64,000 nt of DNA from Bog-473 sp963719485 (GTDB lineage: Bacteria; Actinomycetota; Acidimicrobiia; Acidimicrobiales; RAAP-2): NCBI GenBank assembly GCA_963719485.1, contig OY970387.1, positions 1,984,001 through 2,048,000 on the forward strand. The letters are read 5' to 3'. Below, in pieces: positions 26,046-34,998 of the stretch. Position numbers and translations under genes: made by a program. Position 1 is the first letter of the stretch, and every line of letters begins with the position of its first letter. The notes below the pieces were generated by a model. That model was not told the DNA's origin and did not search any database. It saw only the letters and a program-made list of their open reading frames with translations.

Positions 26046-26918
26046 TCACGGTCTTTCAGATGACCGCCGATCGGCACTGGGGACGGCGATGCCACGCGGA
26101 TCGTTCGGAGCACCCGTGCGGAGACGTTCCTCCCACCATTGGACCGGCACGATCCGCAGAGCGAGTTCCAGGGTGTTGCGGTCGAGTTCCTCCGCCAATT
26201 GAGTGATGACCACCATTCGGTCCGCGACCCATTCACCACCGAGATCGCTCTGAATCTCTACTGCCGGGCTGCTGCGAGCCCTCTTCTGTCGGCGCGCGTC
26301 GGCGGAGGGATAGGAGGAGTCGAAGAGGCCGGCGATCCAAGATACGTCGCCTCCCAATTCGACATGCCGGTCAATGACCTCCGCATAAACCTCCGAGCCG
26401 AGCATCACCGCCGCCCATCGCCCGAGTACTTCGTCGGCATGATCGGCGAGAAAGGCGACCTCGGAGCGCAAGGCGGTAAAGCGATCGCCGTCGTCGACCA
26501 TCTCTCGTAGAGCCGCAGTGAGGCGAGTGGTGTCCCGCACAACCTTTCGGTTCGTCTCGACGACCTCCCTGGGACTTCCCTCCATCACGAGCAAGCCGGC
26601 GAGATCCAAGACGCCAGACCAGATCATCCGTGCGTTCCGGACCAACTCGAACATGACATATTGGGCAAGGATGCTCCACCGCCGGAGCCTCCTGCGCTCA
26701 ACGACTTCGTTGATGACCGCGATCGACAACAGCACCACGATCACGCTCCCCACGAGACTGGCCAGTAGTGCATGACGTATCCAGAAGCTGCCAGCGACCT
26801 CATCTGACACGACGGCGCCGACGAGTACGACCAGCGCGAGAACCGCCAGAATACGCGTTCGCAGCAGGAAGGCCTCAACTGACCGCGAGCGTCGGGGAGC
26901 CGTTGCCCTACGGGCCAC
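26046..26918 (-). CDS. Membrane-anchored protein of unknown function
   Basis: 290 residues. Two transmembrane helices near the N-terminus (RILAVLALVVLVGAVV and HALLASLVGSVIVVLLSIAVI), then ~210 helical cytoplasmic residues rich in Arg/Glu with Trp pairs (VQWWEERL). No enzyme motif. It resembles membrane-bound helical proteins of actinomycetes without a known role. Single gene, on the minus strand, 34 bases downstream of the NTF2-like gene. Confidence 0.65.
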   Translation of the reverse strand: MARRATAPRRSRSVEAFLLRTRILAVLALVVLVGAVVSDEVAGSFWIRHALLASLVGSVIVVLLSIAVINEVVERRRLRRWSILAQYVMFELVRNARMIWSGVLDLAGLLVMEGSPREVVETNRKVVRDTTRLTAALREMVDDGDRFTALRSEVAFLADHADEVLGRWAAVMLGSEVYAEVIDRHVELGGDVSWIAGLFDSSYPSADARRQKRARSSPAVEIQSDLGGEWVADRMVVITQLAEELDRNTLELALRIVPVQWWEERLRTGAPNDPRGIAVPSADRRSSERP

Positions 26919-26952
26919 TTGTCTGGTCAGATCGAAACTTGGCGGGGCAATA

Positions 26953-27429
26953 TCAATGCGGCGTAGGAGGACCCAGAGGTCGCGTCTCGCTCCATTCGAG
27001 AAGGATCCGGCGCTCCGCGATATACCAAGTCTGGTCGACCTTGGTGAACGTGTCGAGGTACCGCAGCCAGGCGACCATCATCATGCGGGCGCCGTCTTCG
27101 GAATACACGTGGTGAGCGATGGTGTAGCTGTCTCCCGTTGCCCGGTTCCCGTCGAGGGTGACGGTGCTTTGGCCATTGAAGTGCATCGTCGCCTCGTAGC
27201 GGTTCAGGTCGTCGAAGACCGGCGAAAGCGCCTCTCGACCTTCGAGCACGGAGCTGGCCTCGCTGCCTGGGCCGTCCATGTACACCTCGAACCGGGTGTC
27301 GGTCGTGAAGAGCGCCTTTTGTCCCACTGCGTCTCGGGTGTCGGCGCAATGGGCATACGCGTCGAACAATTCGCGAATGGCCAACCGATCCGCTGCCTCC
27401 TGGGGTGAGACCGTCACGTGCTGTGCCAT
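26953..27429 (-). CDS. SnoaL-like NTF2-fold protein
   Basis: 158 residues. Start of helix IRELFDAYAHCADTRD and an Asp-Thr-Arg-Phe strand (TTDTRFEVYMDG), plus YTIAHHVYSEDG, typical of SnoaL_4-like proteins with dehydratase/isomerase-type pockets; His pair and Asp could be catalytic but no reaction is fixed. GGAAAGGAG precedes the ATG. Divergent from a TetR gene with twin palindromes between them, so probably repressed by that TetR. Confidence 0.8.
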   Translation of the reverse strand: MAQHVTVSPQEAADRLAIRELFDAYAHCADTRDAVGQKALFTTDTRFEVYMDGPGSEASSVLEGREALSPVFDDLNRYEATMHFNGQSTVTLDGNRATGDSYTIAHHVYSEDGARMMMVAWLRYLDTFTKVDQTWYIAERRILLEWSETRPLGPPTPH

Positions 27430-27454
27430 GGATCTCCTTTCCACTCCTGGACAT

Positions 27455-27482
27455 ATGTATAACATTGACAGATGTATAACAT
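27455..27482. promoter_or_regulatory. Tandem palindromic operators between NTF2-like and TetR genes
   Basis: ATGTATAACAT occurs twice (27455-27465 and 27472-27482), 17 bases apart. Each is itself a palindrome, ATGT-N3-ACAT. On the minus strand TATACAT can serve as -10 of the NTF2-like gene. A fitting site for a TetR dimer pair. Confidence 0.65.
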
Positions 27483-27582
27483 CATGGGTCGTGCCGGAGC
27501 GCAAGGGGTGTTGAATCTGCAGCCGGCTGGGCCGAAGCGACCCGGCCTGCGGGGCCCCGTTTGCGGTCGAATCGCGGGATGA

Positions 27583-28155
27583 GTGGCTGACCGCACCGAT
27601 CCCCGCGTCGTCCGAACGGCCCTGGCGTGTGAAGTGGCGATCGTGGAGCTCGCCTCAGAGCGGCCCATCTCACAGATCACGATCGCCGACTTGGCCGATC
27701 GGGCAGGGGTAACCCGGGCAACCTTCTACAACCACTACGACAGCCCCCTGGAGCTGGTGATCCAAGTACTCGTCGACGACCTTCAGCGCGCCCACCGCCT
27801 TGAGGACGAACGTCGGACCATCGGTGATCGATCGGCTGCGGAGTTGCTGCGCCTTTCGATTGCCGACGTCGCCGATCACATCGAACGCTTCAAGTCAGTG
27901 TACGGGCATGCCGTGTACGACCCCGCTGACGGAGCGGTGTACGAGGCGCTGATACGCCACTTCGCCGACTACGCGATTGTGTTCATTGCCCGGTGCACCC
28001 ACCCAGACCTACCCGATGCCAACCACGACGTCATCGCACAATTCGTCGCCCACGGATTCGCGGGTGCGATAAAGGCATGGATACGCGACAACTCGGTGAC
28101 GAAGGCCGACCTGGTCGAAGCAACCGTCGCTTGTGCACCGGTGTGGTGGAGGTGA
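27583..28155 (+). CDS. TetR-family transcriptional regulator
   Basis: 190 residues. N-terminal helix-turn-helix ITIADLADRAGVTRATFYNHYDS is standard TetR; the C-terminal ligand domain is helical with no signature. GTG start without a clear ribosome site. Divergent from the SnoaL-like gene, 154 bases apart, with two ATGT-N3-ACAT sites in the gap. The simplest reading is ligand-released repression of both genes. Confidence 0.88.
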   Translation: MADRTDPRVVRTALACEVAIVELASERPISQITIADLADRAGVTRATFYNHYDSPLELVIQVLVDDLQRAHRLEDERRTIGDRSAAELLRLSIADVADHIERFKSVYGHAVYDPADGAVYEALIRHFADYAIVFIARCTHPDLPDANHDVIAQFVAHGFAGAIKAWIRDNSVTKADLVEATVACAPVWWR

Positions 28156-28197
28156 AGTGCTGCGAAGTGCCTAGTCTGGCAACAGCTCACGTCGCAC

Positions 28198-29667
28198 CTA
28201 GTCCGACGACCCAGTGAGTGGCGTCTCGGGTGAACTCGTCCGAGGCGGCGGTGCGAAGGTGCCAAGCTCGGCCACGAGGCTGAGCATCGACATCGTGGGG
28301 TCGAGCTCCTTGGTCGTGGCTTCGCATTCGATCAAAGTCTTGAGCAAGATGGCGAGGTCAGAAGGCAGCACGATCCCGTAGTGACGCAGAAGATGCAGTA
28401 GTCGACCGAATATTTCGCCGAGTCTGACGTCTTGCAAACTGGCCTGGGCGACCGGGTCGAGGAGCGTCGCAAGTTGGGTCCCAAACTCGGCGCGGTTCAC
28501 CGTGCGCGTGGCTCTGCTGACGGAGAGCACAGCGCCTGCGAGACCTGCGCCGTCTCGGCCGAGCACCGCCGTCATCATCAGGAGGAGAGCGGACCGCTCG
28601 GTGTCGTCGACCGAACCGACCTCGCCGAAGTCGACCAGGCCGAGGCGCTCGCCGTCCAGGGCAATGAGGTTGCCGGGGTGCGGGTCGGCATGGAAACGGT
28701 CGGACTGGAAGATCATCACTCCGTATGCATGCAGGATCGCCCGAGCCAGCTCAGCTCTGTTCGCTCCAACCGTTTCCAAGCGTTCCCGGTTGCTCAGGGG
28801 AATGCCCTCGATCCAGTCCATGACCAGGACGGATTCGTCACTCATATCCGTCAAGACGCCGGGGATCGTCACGGCATCGCTTGCTGCGAACGTGCGGCGG
28901 ACCGCTTGGAGATTGCCGGCTTCCGTCGTGAAGTCGGTCTCCGCGCGCAGCAATGTAGCGAATTCGTCGAGGATTGCAACGGGGTCGTACGCCCGTACTC
29001 GGGACGAAACACGGGTGACCAGGCGGGCCAATCTACGGAGCGCCCAGATGTCGGCATCGATGTCGGTGCGGACTCCGGGTCGGCGTACCTTCACTGCGAC
29101 AACGTGGCCGTTGTGAAGAGTGCCCCTGTGCACCTGAGCGATCGAGCCGCAGGCCATGGGTGCCATTTCGAGCGTCGCAAAGAGGGCGCTCGGGTTTGAT
29201 CCGAGGCTCCGCTCGAGTTCTCCCACAAGCTTCGCTTGGGGGATGCTCGGTGCGTGATCCCGCAACTTCGACAGCTCCTCTTGCACTTGTGGTGGGGTGA
29301 TGTCAGAGCGGGCAGACAGCAGCTGCCCGAGCTTCACGAAGGTCGGTCCGAGCTCCTCGAGAGCAAGTCTGAGCTGACGGGGGAACGATCCGGCCCGGTC
29401 GGCATCATGGGGGCGAAACCTTCCGGCAGCGGTGTGCCAACCGACCCTGGCGCTCCGATGGGCGGTGACCGCGCCGATCTTGGCGCATCGTCGAACCAGC
29501 AACGACACCGTCGTTCCTCCACCGTCATCCGCTGCGCCAAGGCCCTTGGCGCGATCGGCCTTGCGGAGGTAGGAGCGCGCTCGGTCGAGTGCCGTCCGAC
29601 GCTGGGGCTCGGCCAGTTTCGGAAGCGGCGGGTGGGCGGATGGCTGGGGGGCTCGATCAGACGCCAT
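28198..29667 (-). CDS. ABC1/UbiB atypical kinase-like protein
   Basis: 489 residues. KxGQ motif as VKLGQLLSARSDITPP (~residue 120), the Ala/Gly-rich loop CGSIAQVHRG, Lys in VAVKVRRPG, catalytic-type HADPHPGN and DFGEVG. These are the UbiB/ADCK hallmarks; such proteins use ATP to support isoprenoid-quinone or other lipid metabolism. The C-terminus is less conserved. The ATG at MASDRAPQ is selected over an ATG 57 bases upstream; the ribosome site is weak (GGAA). Stands alone between a TetR gene and a 332-base gap. Confidence 0.88.
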   Translation of the reverse strand: MASDRAPQPSAHPPLPKLAEPQRRTALDRARSYLRKADRAKGLGAADDGGGTTVSLLVRRCAKIGAVTAHRSARVGWHTAAGRFRPHDADRAGSFPRQLRLALEELGPTFVKLGQLLSARSDITPPQVQEELSKLRDHAPSIPQAKLVGELERSLGSNPSALFATLEMAPMACGSIAQVHRGTLHNGHVVAVKVRRPGVRTDIDADIWALRRLARLVTRVSSRVRAYDPVAILDEFATLLRAETDFTTEAGNLQAVRRTFAASDAVTIPGVLTDMSDESVLVMDWIEGIPLSNRERLETVGANRAELARAILHAYGVMIFQSDRFHADPHPGNLIALDGERLGLVDFGEVGSVDDTERSALLLMMTAVLGRDGAGLAGAVLSVSRATRTVNRAEFGTQLATLLDPVAQASLQDVRLGEIFGRLLHLLRHYGIVLPSDLAILLKTLIECEATTKELDPTMSMLSLVAELGTFAPPPRTSSPETPLTGSSD

Positions 29668-29999
29668 GGGCAGAATTCCGGGACGTGCGCAAGAGATCAA
29701 TGACCTGATCAGGTATCGGTTCACTCGTCACGGTCGCGTGCTCCTCTCACATGAGCACGTTCCTCCCCTCTCGAACCGCAGCGTCAACTAATGTGCGTGC
29801 TCACGCAAGCGGAATCGTACACGCGAGGGTCGGCGGCGACCGTCGGGAGTTGGTCTTTACGGGACCGGTCATTCGACAGACAACGTCTTCGTCCACCTTC
29901 CCGACCACCCACTCGGACGCGCAAGCGCTCCGACGTGGCCCCGGCGGCATGCGACCTCTGCATATGCGAGCCTGATGTCATGAAAGTCGTGCAAGCGCC
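29668..29999. promoter_or_regulatory. Divergent intergenic region with two palindromes
   Basis: ACCTGATCAGGT, a perfect 12-base palindrome, lies at 29703-29714, 36 bases before the UbiB ATG. A second inverted repeat TGCGTG-CT-CACGCA followed by AGC is at 29794-29810 and shares TGCGTGC and GCAAGC with the MarR operator. No gene is supported in this gap. Confidence 0.45.
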
Positions 30000-31280
30000 A
30001 TGTCGATGATCGACTACGACGCGAGACCCGTCACTCCTCAAGTTCTCTTGGTCGGGCAGCGGGCTTCCTCCGTCGGCTACAGCCTCCGTGACTTTCTCAG
30101 CCGCAACGGAGTCCCCTATGAATGGGTTGACGTGGACGACTCGACGCGGGTCGAGGCATTGCTGTCCCCAGAAGAGCGGGGATTGGACTGGCTTCCCGTG
30201 TGCGTCCTGCCCAGCGGAGTGCGCCTCGCTCCCGCCACACTGGAAGGTGTCGCGGCTGGGCTGGGGATGGTGTCGGCCCCGTCGCTGGCGGACTACGACC
30301 TCACCATCGTCGGCGCCGGACCGGCCGGGTTGGCGGCCGCCGTGTACGCAGCATCTGAGGGCTTGCGCGCCCTGGCCATCGAAGCCGTGGCGCCTGGAGG
30401 TCAGGCCGGGACGACCTCCATGATCGAGAACTATCTCGGGTTCCCACAAGGGATCAGCGGAAGCGAACTGGCGACGCGGGCGAACGCGCAGGCCAAGAGA
30501 TTCGGGGCCGAGGTTCTTCTCGCCCGGCGTCTCACTGACATCACCAGAGATGGCCCCGGTTATGTCGCCCACCTCTCCGATGGCACGGCCGTGCGGTCGC
30601 GGGCCGTGCTCGTGGCAAGCGGTGTCGACTGGCGTCGTCTCGAGGTCCCGGGTATCGATGAACTTCTGGGTTCCGGTGTCTATTACGGCGCCGGCCCGAG
30701 CGAGGCGGTCACCTGCAGCGGCTGCCGAGTGGTCATCGTCGGGGGAGGGAACTCCGCTGGCCAGGCCGTCATCCGCTTTTCGCGCTACGCCGCGCAGGTG
30801 AGTTTGCTGGTCCGGGGTCGCTCGCTCGAGGCATCGATGTCCCAGTACCTGATCAGCCAGCTGATGGCGCTGCGAAACGTCGAGGTCCGGACGGACACGG
30901 AAGTGGTCAGTCTCGATCCGGATACTCGTCTGCGGGCGCTCTCGGTCTCGTCCGGGGGCACCGTTGATCGAGTGGCCGCCGACGCGCTTTTCGTCTGCAT
31001 CGGAGGGGTGCCGCGCACGCAGGGAGCCGCGAACCTGAGACTGGCGCTCGATGGTGCCGGATACGTGCAAACCGGGAGCGAGCTCAGGGCATCGCCCTCC
31101 GCGCTCGAGGATTGGTCGCTCTCTCGTCAACCTCTACCGCTTGAAACAAGCCTGCCGGGGCTGTTCGCCGCCGGCGATGTCAGGAGTGGGTCGATCAAGC
31201 GCTGCGCGGCTGCCATCGGCGAGGGGTCCATGGCTGTTGCGCTGGTCCACCAGCGTCTCGCTGAAATCGGCGGTGAGTGA
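30000..31280 (+). CDS. Thioredoxin-reductase-like flavoprotein with N-terminal thioredoxin-fold remnant
   Basis: 426 residues. Residues ~13-80 look like a glutaredoxin/thioredoxin-fold lead (VLLVGQRASSVGYSLRDFLSRNGV) without active-site Cys. A class-II pyridine nucleotide reductase follows: FAD motif VGAGPAGLAAAVYAASEG, GGQAGTTSMIENYLGFP, NAD(P) motif VGGGNSAGQA and C-terminal FAADVR-type FAAGDVRSGSIKR. The usual CxxC between the domains is missing; TCSGC just before the NAD motif is not in the right place. So it may be a ferredoxin/flavodoxin reductase or oxidase instead. Start site uncertain (no Shine-Dalgarno). Overlaps the LUD gene by 8 bases. Confidence 0.8.
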   Translation: MSMIDYDARPVTPQVLLVGQRASSVGYSLRDFLSRNGVPYEWVDVDDSTRVEALLSPEERGLDWLPVCVLPSGVRLAPATLEGVAAGLGMVSAPSLADYDLTIVGAGPAGLAAAVYAASEGLRALAIEAVAPGGQAGTTSMIENYLGFPQGISGSELATRANAQAKRFGAEVLLARRLTDITRDGPGYVAHLSDGTAVRSRAVLVASGVDWRRLEVPGIDELLGSGVYYGAGPSEAVTCSGCRVVIVGGGNSAGQAVIRFSRYAAQVSLLVRGRSLEASMSQYLISQLMALRNVEVRTDTEVVSLDPDTRLRALSVSSGGTVDRVAADALFVCIGGVPRTQGAANLRLALDGAGYVQTGSELRASPSALEDWSLSRQPLPLETSLPGLFAAGDVRSGSIKRCAAAIGEGSMAVALVHQRLAEIGGE

Positions 31281-31959
31281 GGTGGGCACTTCACCAGCCA
31301 CGGGCCTCCCCGGCGATGCGTCGGTGGCGGGTCCCAGCAAAGAGGCCGAGCAAGAGTTCTCTCGAGTCGCCCCGAGGGACCGAATCGGCGCCGTCGCGAG
31401 CGCCCTCGAACGCAACGGAATCACGTGCACCGTCGTCGACTCGGCCGAGGAGGCGAGAAGGGCGGTGCGGTCCATCCTCCCGGTGGGAGCCGAGGTCTAC
31501 AACAACACCTCCAGCACGCTCGAAGCCATCGGCGTCGCCGAGGACATTGAACGTTCCGGGCAGTATCAGCCGCTACGCCCTCGCCTCTACCAGATGGATC
31601 GCGAGATGCAGGGTCGAGAGATGCGGCAGCTGTCCGCTTCACCCGATTGGGTCGTCGGGAGTGTCCACGCCTTGACGGAGGAGGGTTCGCTCCTTATTGC
31701 GTCCGCCAGCGGAAGCCAGCTCGGCCCGATCGCTTCCGGAGCGGCTCACGTCGTACTTGTGGTCGGTGGGCAGAAGATCGTTCCCGATCTCAACGCAGGC
31801 CTGCGCCGCATCTCCGAGTACTGCTTTCCACTTGAGGATCGGCGGGCCAGGCTGGCCTACGGCGTTCCCAGCGGCGTGAATAACATCCTCGTCATCAGCA
31901 AGGCGGTCGCCCCCGGCCGAATCACCACCATCTTGGTCAGTGAACCGCTCGGGTTCTGA
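31273..31959 (+). CDS. LUD-domain (LutC/YkgG-like) protein
   Basis: 228 residues. Conserved LUD pieces: EARRAVRSILPVGAEVYNNTSSTLEAIG, SPDWVVGSVHALTEEGSLLIASASGSQLG and VVGGQKIVPDL. In LutC this domain belongs to lactate oxidation, but single LUD proteins are found in other redox settings and may bind a nucleotide or metabolite. GTG overlapping the flavoprotein stop is used; another GTG three codons on is possible. Coupling suggests that it partners the preceding flavoprotein. Confidence 0.82.
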   Translation: MSEVGTSPATGLPGDASVAGPSKEAEQEFSRVAPRDRIGAVASALERNGITCTVVDSAEEARRAVRSILPVGAEVYNNTSSTLEAIGVAEDIERSGQYQPLRPRLYQMDREMQGREMRQLSASPDWVVGSVHALTEEGSLLIASASGSQLGPIASGAAHVVLVVGGQKIVPDLNAGLRRISEYCFPLEDRRARLAYGVPSGVNNILVISKAVAPGRITTILVSEPLGF

Positions 31960-31993
31960 ACCCAGCAGGTTGTGAAGGGCGTGCACCCTGCTG
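31951..31993 (+). terminator. Weak hairpins after the LUD gene
   Basis: GGGTTC-T-GAACCC spans the stop codon, and CAGCAGG/CCTGCTG pair across 17 bases just after it. No T-run, so only a possible terminator. Confidence 0.3.
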
Positions 31994-32162
31994 CCGGCCC
32001 CGATGGGTCATTGGGATTGATCTCGCCCGGTACGCGGGGCGATCGATGGTGAGTCTCCGATGTCTAGCATTGACCGTGTTCTGCCGGGTTTCTGGTGCGC
32101 ACGGATCGATCCATCGAGCCTGACGCGGGAGGGAAGTTCCCTCCGCAGGGACGGAGCAACCC

Positions 32163-33767
32163 ATGACCACACTGATGACGATGGAGCACGGTGGCGAGGA
32201 CGGGACCACAGTTGCGGCGGCCAACTACGACCGGCGATGGTGGATCCTCGCGGTACTGGGGATCGCCCAGTTGATGGTCATTCTCGACAGCACCATCGTC
32301 AATATCGCCCTCCCCACCGCGCAACACGATCTGCATTTCTCCAATGCCGATCGTCAATGGATCGTCACCGCCTACTCCCTTGCTTTCGGCAGCTTGCTTC
32401 TCCTCGGCGGCCGTATCGGCGACATGGTGGGACGCAAGCGGGCCCTCGTCATCGGACTGGTTGGCTTCGCCGTGGCCTCCGCCATCGGTGGGGCCTCGGT
32501 CGACTTTGCGATGCTGGTCATCGCCCGGACCGTCCAGGGCGCGTTCGGGGCCCTGCTGGCCCCCTCGGTGCTTGCGCTCTTGACCACCACCTTCACCGAT
32601 CCGGGGGAGCGGGGGCAGGCCTTCGGGATCTACGGCGCCATCGCCGGCGCAGGCGGCGCGATCGGACTCCTGCTGGGCGGCATTCTCACCTCGTACGCGT
32701 CGTGGCGATGGACGCTCTTCGTCAACCTCGTGTTCGCCGTGATCGCCATCACGGGCGCCCTGCTCTGGTTGGCAAAGGACGAGGGCGCTGATCACGACCC
32801 GCTGGACCTTCCCGGCCTCTTCCTGGTCGCCGGTGGGTTGTTCTGTGTCGTGTTCGGCTTCTCCCACGCCGAGACCACGGCGTGGAGCAATCCCTACACC
32901 ATCGGGTTCCTCGTGGTGGGGGTGGTCCTGCTCGCGGTATTCGCCTTTTTCGAGACGAGGGCGAAGTACCCATTGCTCCCGCCGCGGGTCGTGCGCAACC
33001 GGACGCGGGGCGGGTCCATGTTGGCGATGTTGTTTGCCAGCATCGGGATCTTCGGTGTGTTCTTGTTCCTGACGTACTACCTCCAGGGCACGTTGGGCTT
33101 CAGCCCCGTGAAGACCGGCGTCGCGTTCCTCCCGCTGGTCGCTGCGTTGGCCGCGACGGCCCAGGTGTCCAACCGCGTGCTCTTGCCGCGATTCGGGCCC
33201 AAGCCGATCGTGCCGATCGGGTTGCTCGTGTCTGCCGCGGCGCTGTTCGGGCTGCACCTGGTCGGGTTGCACTCTTCGTACGTGAGCCACGTGCTCCCCT
33301 ATCTCCTCGTGCTGGGCGTCGGGTTCGGGCTGAGCGTCGCTCCCTCATTCAGCACCGGCACCCTCGGGTTGGAACCCCGGGACGCGGGCGTGGGGTCGGC
33401 CACCCTGAACACGGCACAACAGGTGGGGGGATCCATCGGCACGTCGCTGCTCAACACTCTGGCCGCAAGTGCCGCCACGGCTTATTTGGTCGGTCGGGCA
33501 GTGACCCCGGCCAACCTTCAGGCAGCACTGCTCCACAGCTACACGACGGCGTTCCTGTGGTCCTCCTTGATCTTCGTGGCCGCAGCCGTCATTGCCGGCT
33601 TGGTATTCCGGAGCGGCAACCTGGCGGAGCTGGCGTCAGGGAGCCAGACCGCGAAGGTCGAGACCGGATCGGTCGAGACTGCATCGCTCGAGACTGGACC
33701 GGTCGAGACGGCGTCGGAGGAGCCACCTCGAACCCACACCTGCCGCGTGCGGGTCGCATGCCGGTGA
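32163..33767 (+). CDS. DHA2-family MFS exporter (EmrB/QacA-like)
   Basis: 534 residues, 14 hydrophobic segments. First segment signature LAVLGIAQLMVILDSTIVNIALP, motif A GGRIGDMVGRKRALV and motif C-like GAIAGAGGAIGLLLGG mark the DHA2 drug:proton antiporters. The last ~50 residues are hydrophilic and contain four copies of [VL]ET[GA][SP] encoded by a 15-base tandem repeat. ATG preceded by a GGGAGGGAAG stretch at some distance. Single gene on the plus strand. Substrate unknown. Confidence 0.88.
   Translation: MTTLMTMEHGGEDGTTVAAANYDRRWWILAVLGIAQLMVILDSTIVNIALPTAQHDLHFSNADRQWIVTAYSLAFGSLLLLGGRIGDMVGRKRALVIGLVGFAVASAIGGASVDFAMLVIARTVQGAFGALLAPSVLALLTTTFTDPGERGQAFGIYGAIAGAGGAIGLLLGGILTSYASWRWTLFVNLVFAVIAITGALLWLAKDEGADHDPLDLPGLFLVAGGLFCVVFGFSHAETTAWSNPYTIGFLVVGVVLLAVFAFFETRAKYPLLPPRVVRNRTRGGSMLAMLFASIGIFGVFLFLTYYLQGTLGFSPVKTGVAFLPLVAALAATAQVSNRVLLPRFGPKPIVPIGLLVSAAALFGLHLVGLHSSYVSHVLPYLLVLGVGFGLSVAPSFSTGTLGLEPRDAGVGSATLNTAQQVGGSIGTSLLNTLAASAATAYLVGRAVTPANLQAALLHSYTTAFLWSSLIFVAAAVIAGLVFRSGNLAELASGSQTAKVETGSVETASLETGPVETASEEPPRTHTCRVRVACR
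33656..33715 (+). repeat. Four 15-base tandem repeats in the exporter's 3' end
   Basis: Units GGTCGAGACCGGATC, GGTCGAGACTGCATC, GCTCGAGACTGGACC and GGTCGAGACGGCGTC, in frame, encode a pentapeptide repeat. The number of units may vary between strains. Confidence 0.85.
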
Positions 33768-33963
33768 ATTCTCCTGCTCTGCCGGCATCGATCGAGGGCA
33801 CAGAACTCCTCAAGTCCGCAGGTTGGGGCCGGTCCGAGGTTGCGCCCGTCTGGTCCGCCTTCGAACGATCCCATCCGCGCCGGCGATCCGCACCCGGGTG
33901 CAACTGGCCCGTCTGCCTATGATGCTGGCGGGATGACCCGGATCGACCAGCCCTAGGGATCAC

Positions 33964-34320
33964 GTGGACATTTTCAAGGAGTTCACCTTCGAGGCCGCCC
34001 ATCGGTTGCCGAACGTGGAGCCCGGTCACAAGTGCTCGCGGTTGCACGGGCACTCGTTCAAGGTCAGGGTGCACATCGACGGTCCGGTCGACCGGCAGTT
34101 GGGCTGGGTTCGCGATTTCGCCGACCTCAGCGAGCCGATGCGGCCGCTGCTCGAGAAGCTGGACCATCATTACCTCAACGAGGTCGAGGGGCTGGAGAAC
34201 CCGACCAGCGAGCGGCTGGCCTGCTGGATATGGGAGCACCTGCAGCCCGGCTTGCCGGAACTGTCCCAGGTCGTGGTCCAAGAGACCTGCACCACCGGCT
34301 GCATCTACCGGGGCGAATGA
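33964..34320 (+). CDS. queD: 6-carboxy-tetrahydropterin synthase (QueD)
   Basis: 118 residues. Zn His residues in FEAAHRL and LHGHSF, catalytic Cys in GHKCSRLHGH, the LDHHYLNEV segment and the C-terminal Glu in VQETCTTGC are all present, as in QueD/PTPS. QueD converts dihydroneopterin triphosphate to carboxy-tetrahydropterin, the first step toward 7-deazaguanine (preQ0). GTG start. ATGA overlap with queC. No queE or queF is seen in the window, so these would be elsewhere. Confidence 0.9.
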   Translation: MDIFKEFTFEAAHRLPNVEPGHKCSRLHGHSFKVRVHIDGPVDRQLGWVRDFADLSEPMRPLLEKLDHHYLNEVEGLENPTSERLACWIWEHLQPGLPELSQVVVQETCTTGCIYRGE

Positions 34321-34994
34321 GCGTTCCGGGAGAGACCGCCCGTCGTGTCGTCGTGCTGGCCAGCGGCGGCGTGGACAGCGCGGTGCTCGTGGCCGATCAC
34401 AGCGGTCGGGGCGAGGTGGTGCAACCGATCTACATCCGCTTCGGTCTCGCCTGGGAAAGGGCCGAGGAGGAGCACCTCCGCCGGTTTCTCGACTCGCTGC
34501 CGGCGAACTGCCGGGCGCGGCCGCTCGTCGCGCTCGAATTCCCCGTGGCCGACGTGTACGGCGAGCACTGGAGCGTCTCGGGAGCGGCGGTGCCCGACGA
34601 GAGCACGCCGGACAGCGCCGTGTACCTCCCGGGACGCAACCTGCTGCTGGTGGCCAAGTCGAGCGTCTGGTGTGCGCTGAACGACTTCGGGGTCGTGTCG
34701 CTGGGCACGCTGAAGGGGAACCCGTTCGCCGACAGCAGCAGGGAGTTCTTCGACGGCCTGGCCTCGTTGGCCGGCCTGGCGCTCGACCGGCCGCTCGCCG
34801 TCGAAACGCCGTTCGCCGGGTTGACCAAGATGGAGGTGCTCGAACGCGGCCGGCACCTGCCTCTGGAGCTCACCTTCTCGTGCATCGATCCCCAGGAAGG
34901 CGAGCATTGCGGGCGCTGCAACAAGTGCGCCGAGCGCCGCCGGGCGTTCGCGGCGTCGGGACTGGCCGATCGGACGGTCTACGCCGACCGCTGA
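34317..34994 (+). CDS. queC: 7-cyano-7-deazaguanine synthase (QueC)
   Basis: 225 residues. ATP-pyrophosphatase loop SGGVDSAV near residue 17 and zinc cluster C-x8-C-x2-C-x2-C at the end (CIDPQEGEHCGRCNKC). QueC makes preQ0 from carboxydeazaguanine with ATP and ammonia. ATG overlaps the queD stop. The longer frame through queD is spurious. GT9 follows after four bases. Somewhat divergent from house-keeping QueC (for example ERAEEEHLRRF in place of the usual RE.LG..G), so a specialised role is possible. Confidence 0.88.
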   Translation: MSVPGETARRVVVLASGGVDSAVLVADHSGRGEVVQPIYIRFGLAWERAEEEHLRRFLDSLPANCRARPLVALEFPVADVYGEHWSVSGAAVPDESTPDSAVYLPGRNLLLVAKSSVWCALNDFGVVSLGTLKGNPFADSSREFFDGLASLAGLALDRPLAVETPFAGLTKMEVLERGRHLPLELTFSCIDPQEGEHCGRCNKCAERRRAFAASGLADRTVYADR

Positions 34995-34998
34995 GCAC

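Noticed and set aside
29751..29975. 74-codon plus-strand frame upstream of the flavoprotein
   Set aside because: Ser/Thr/Arg-rich with no motif, and covers the palindrome region; likely not coding.
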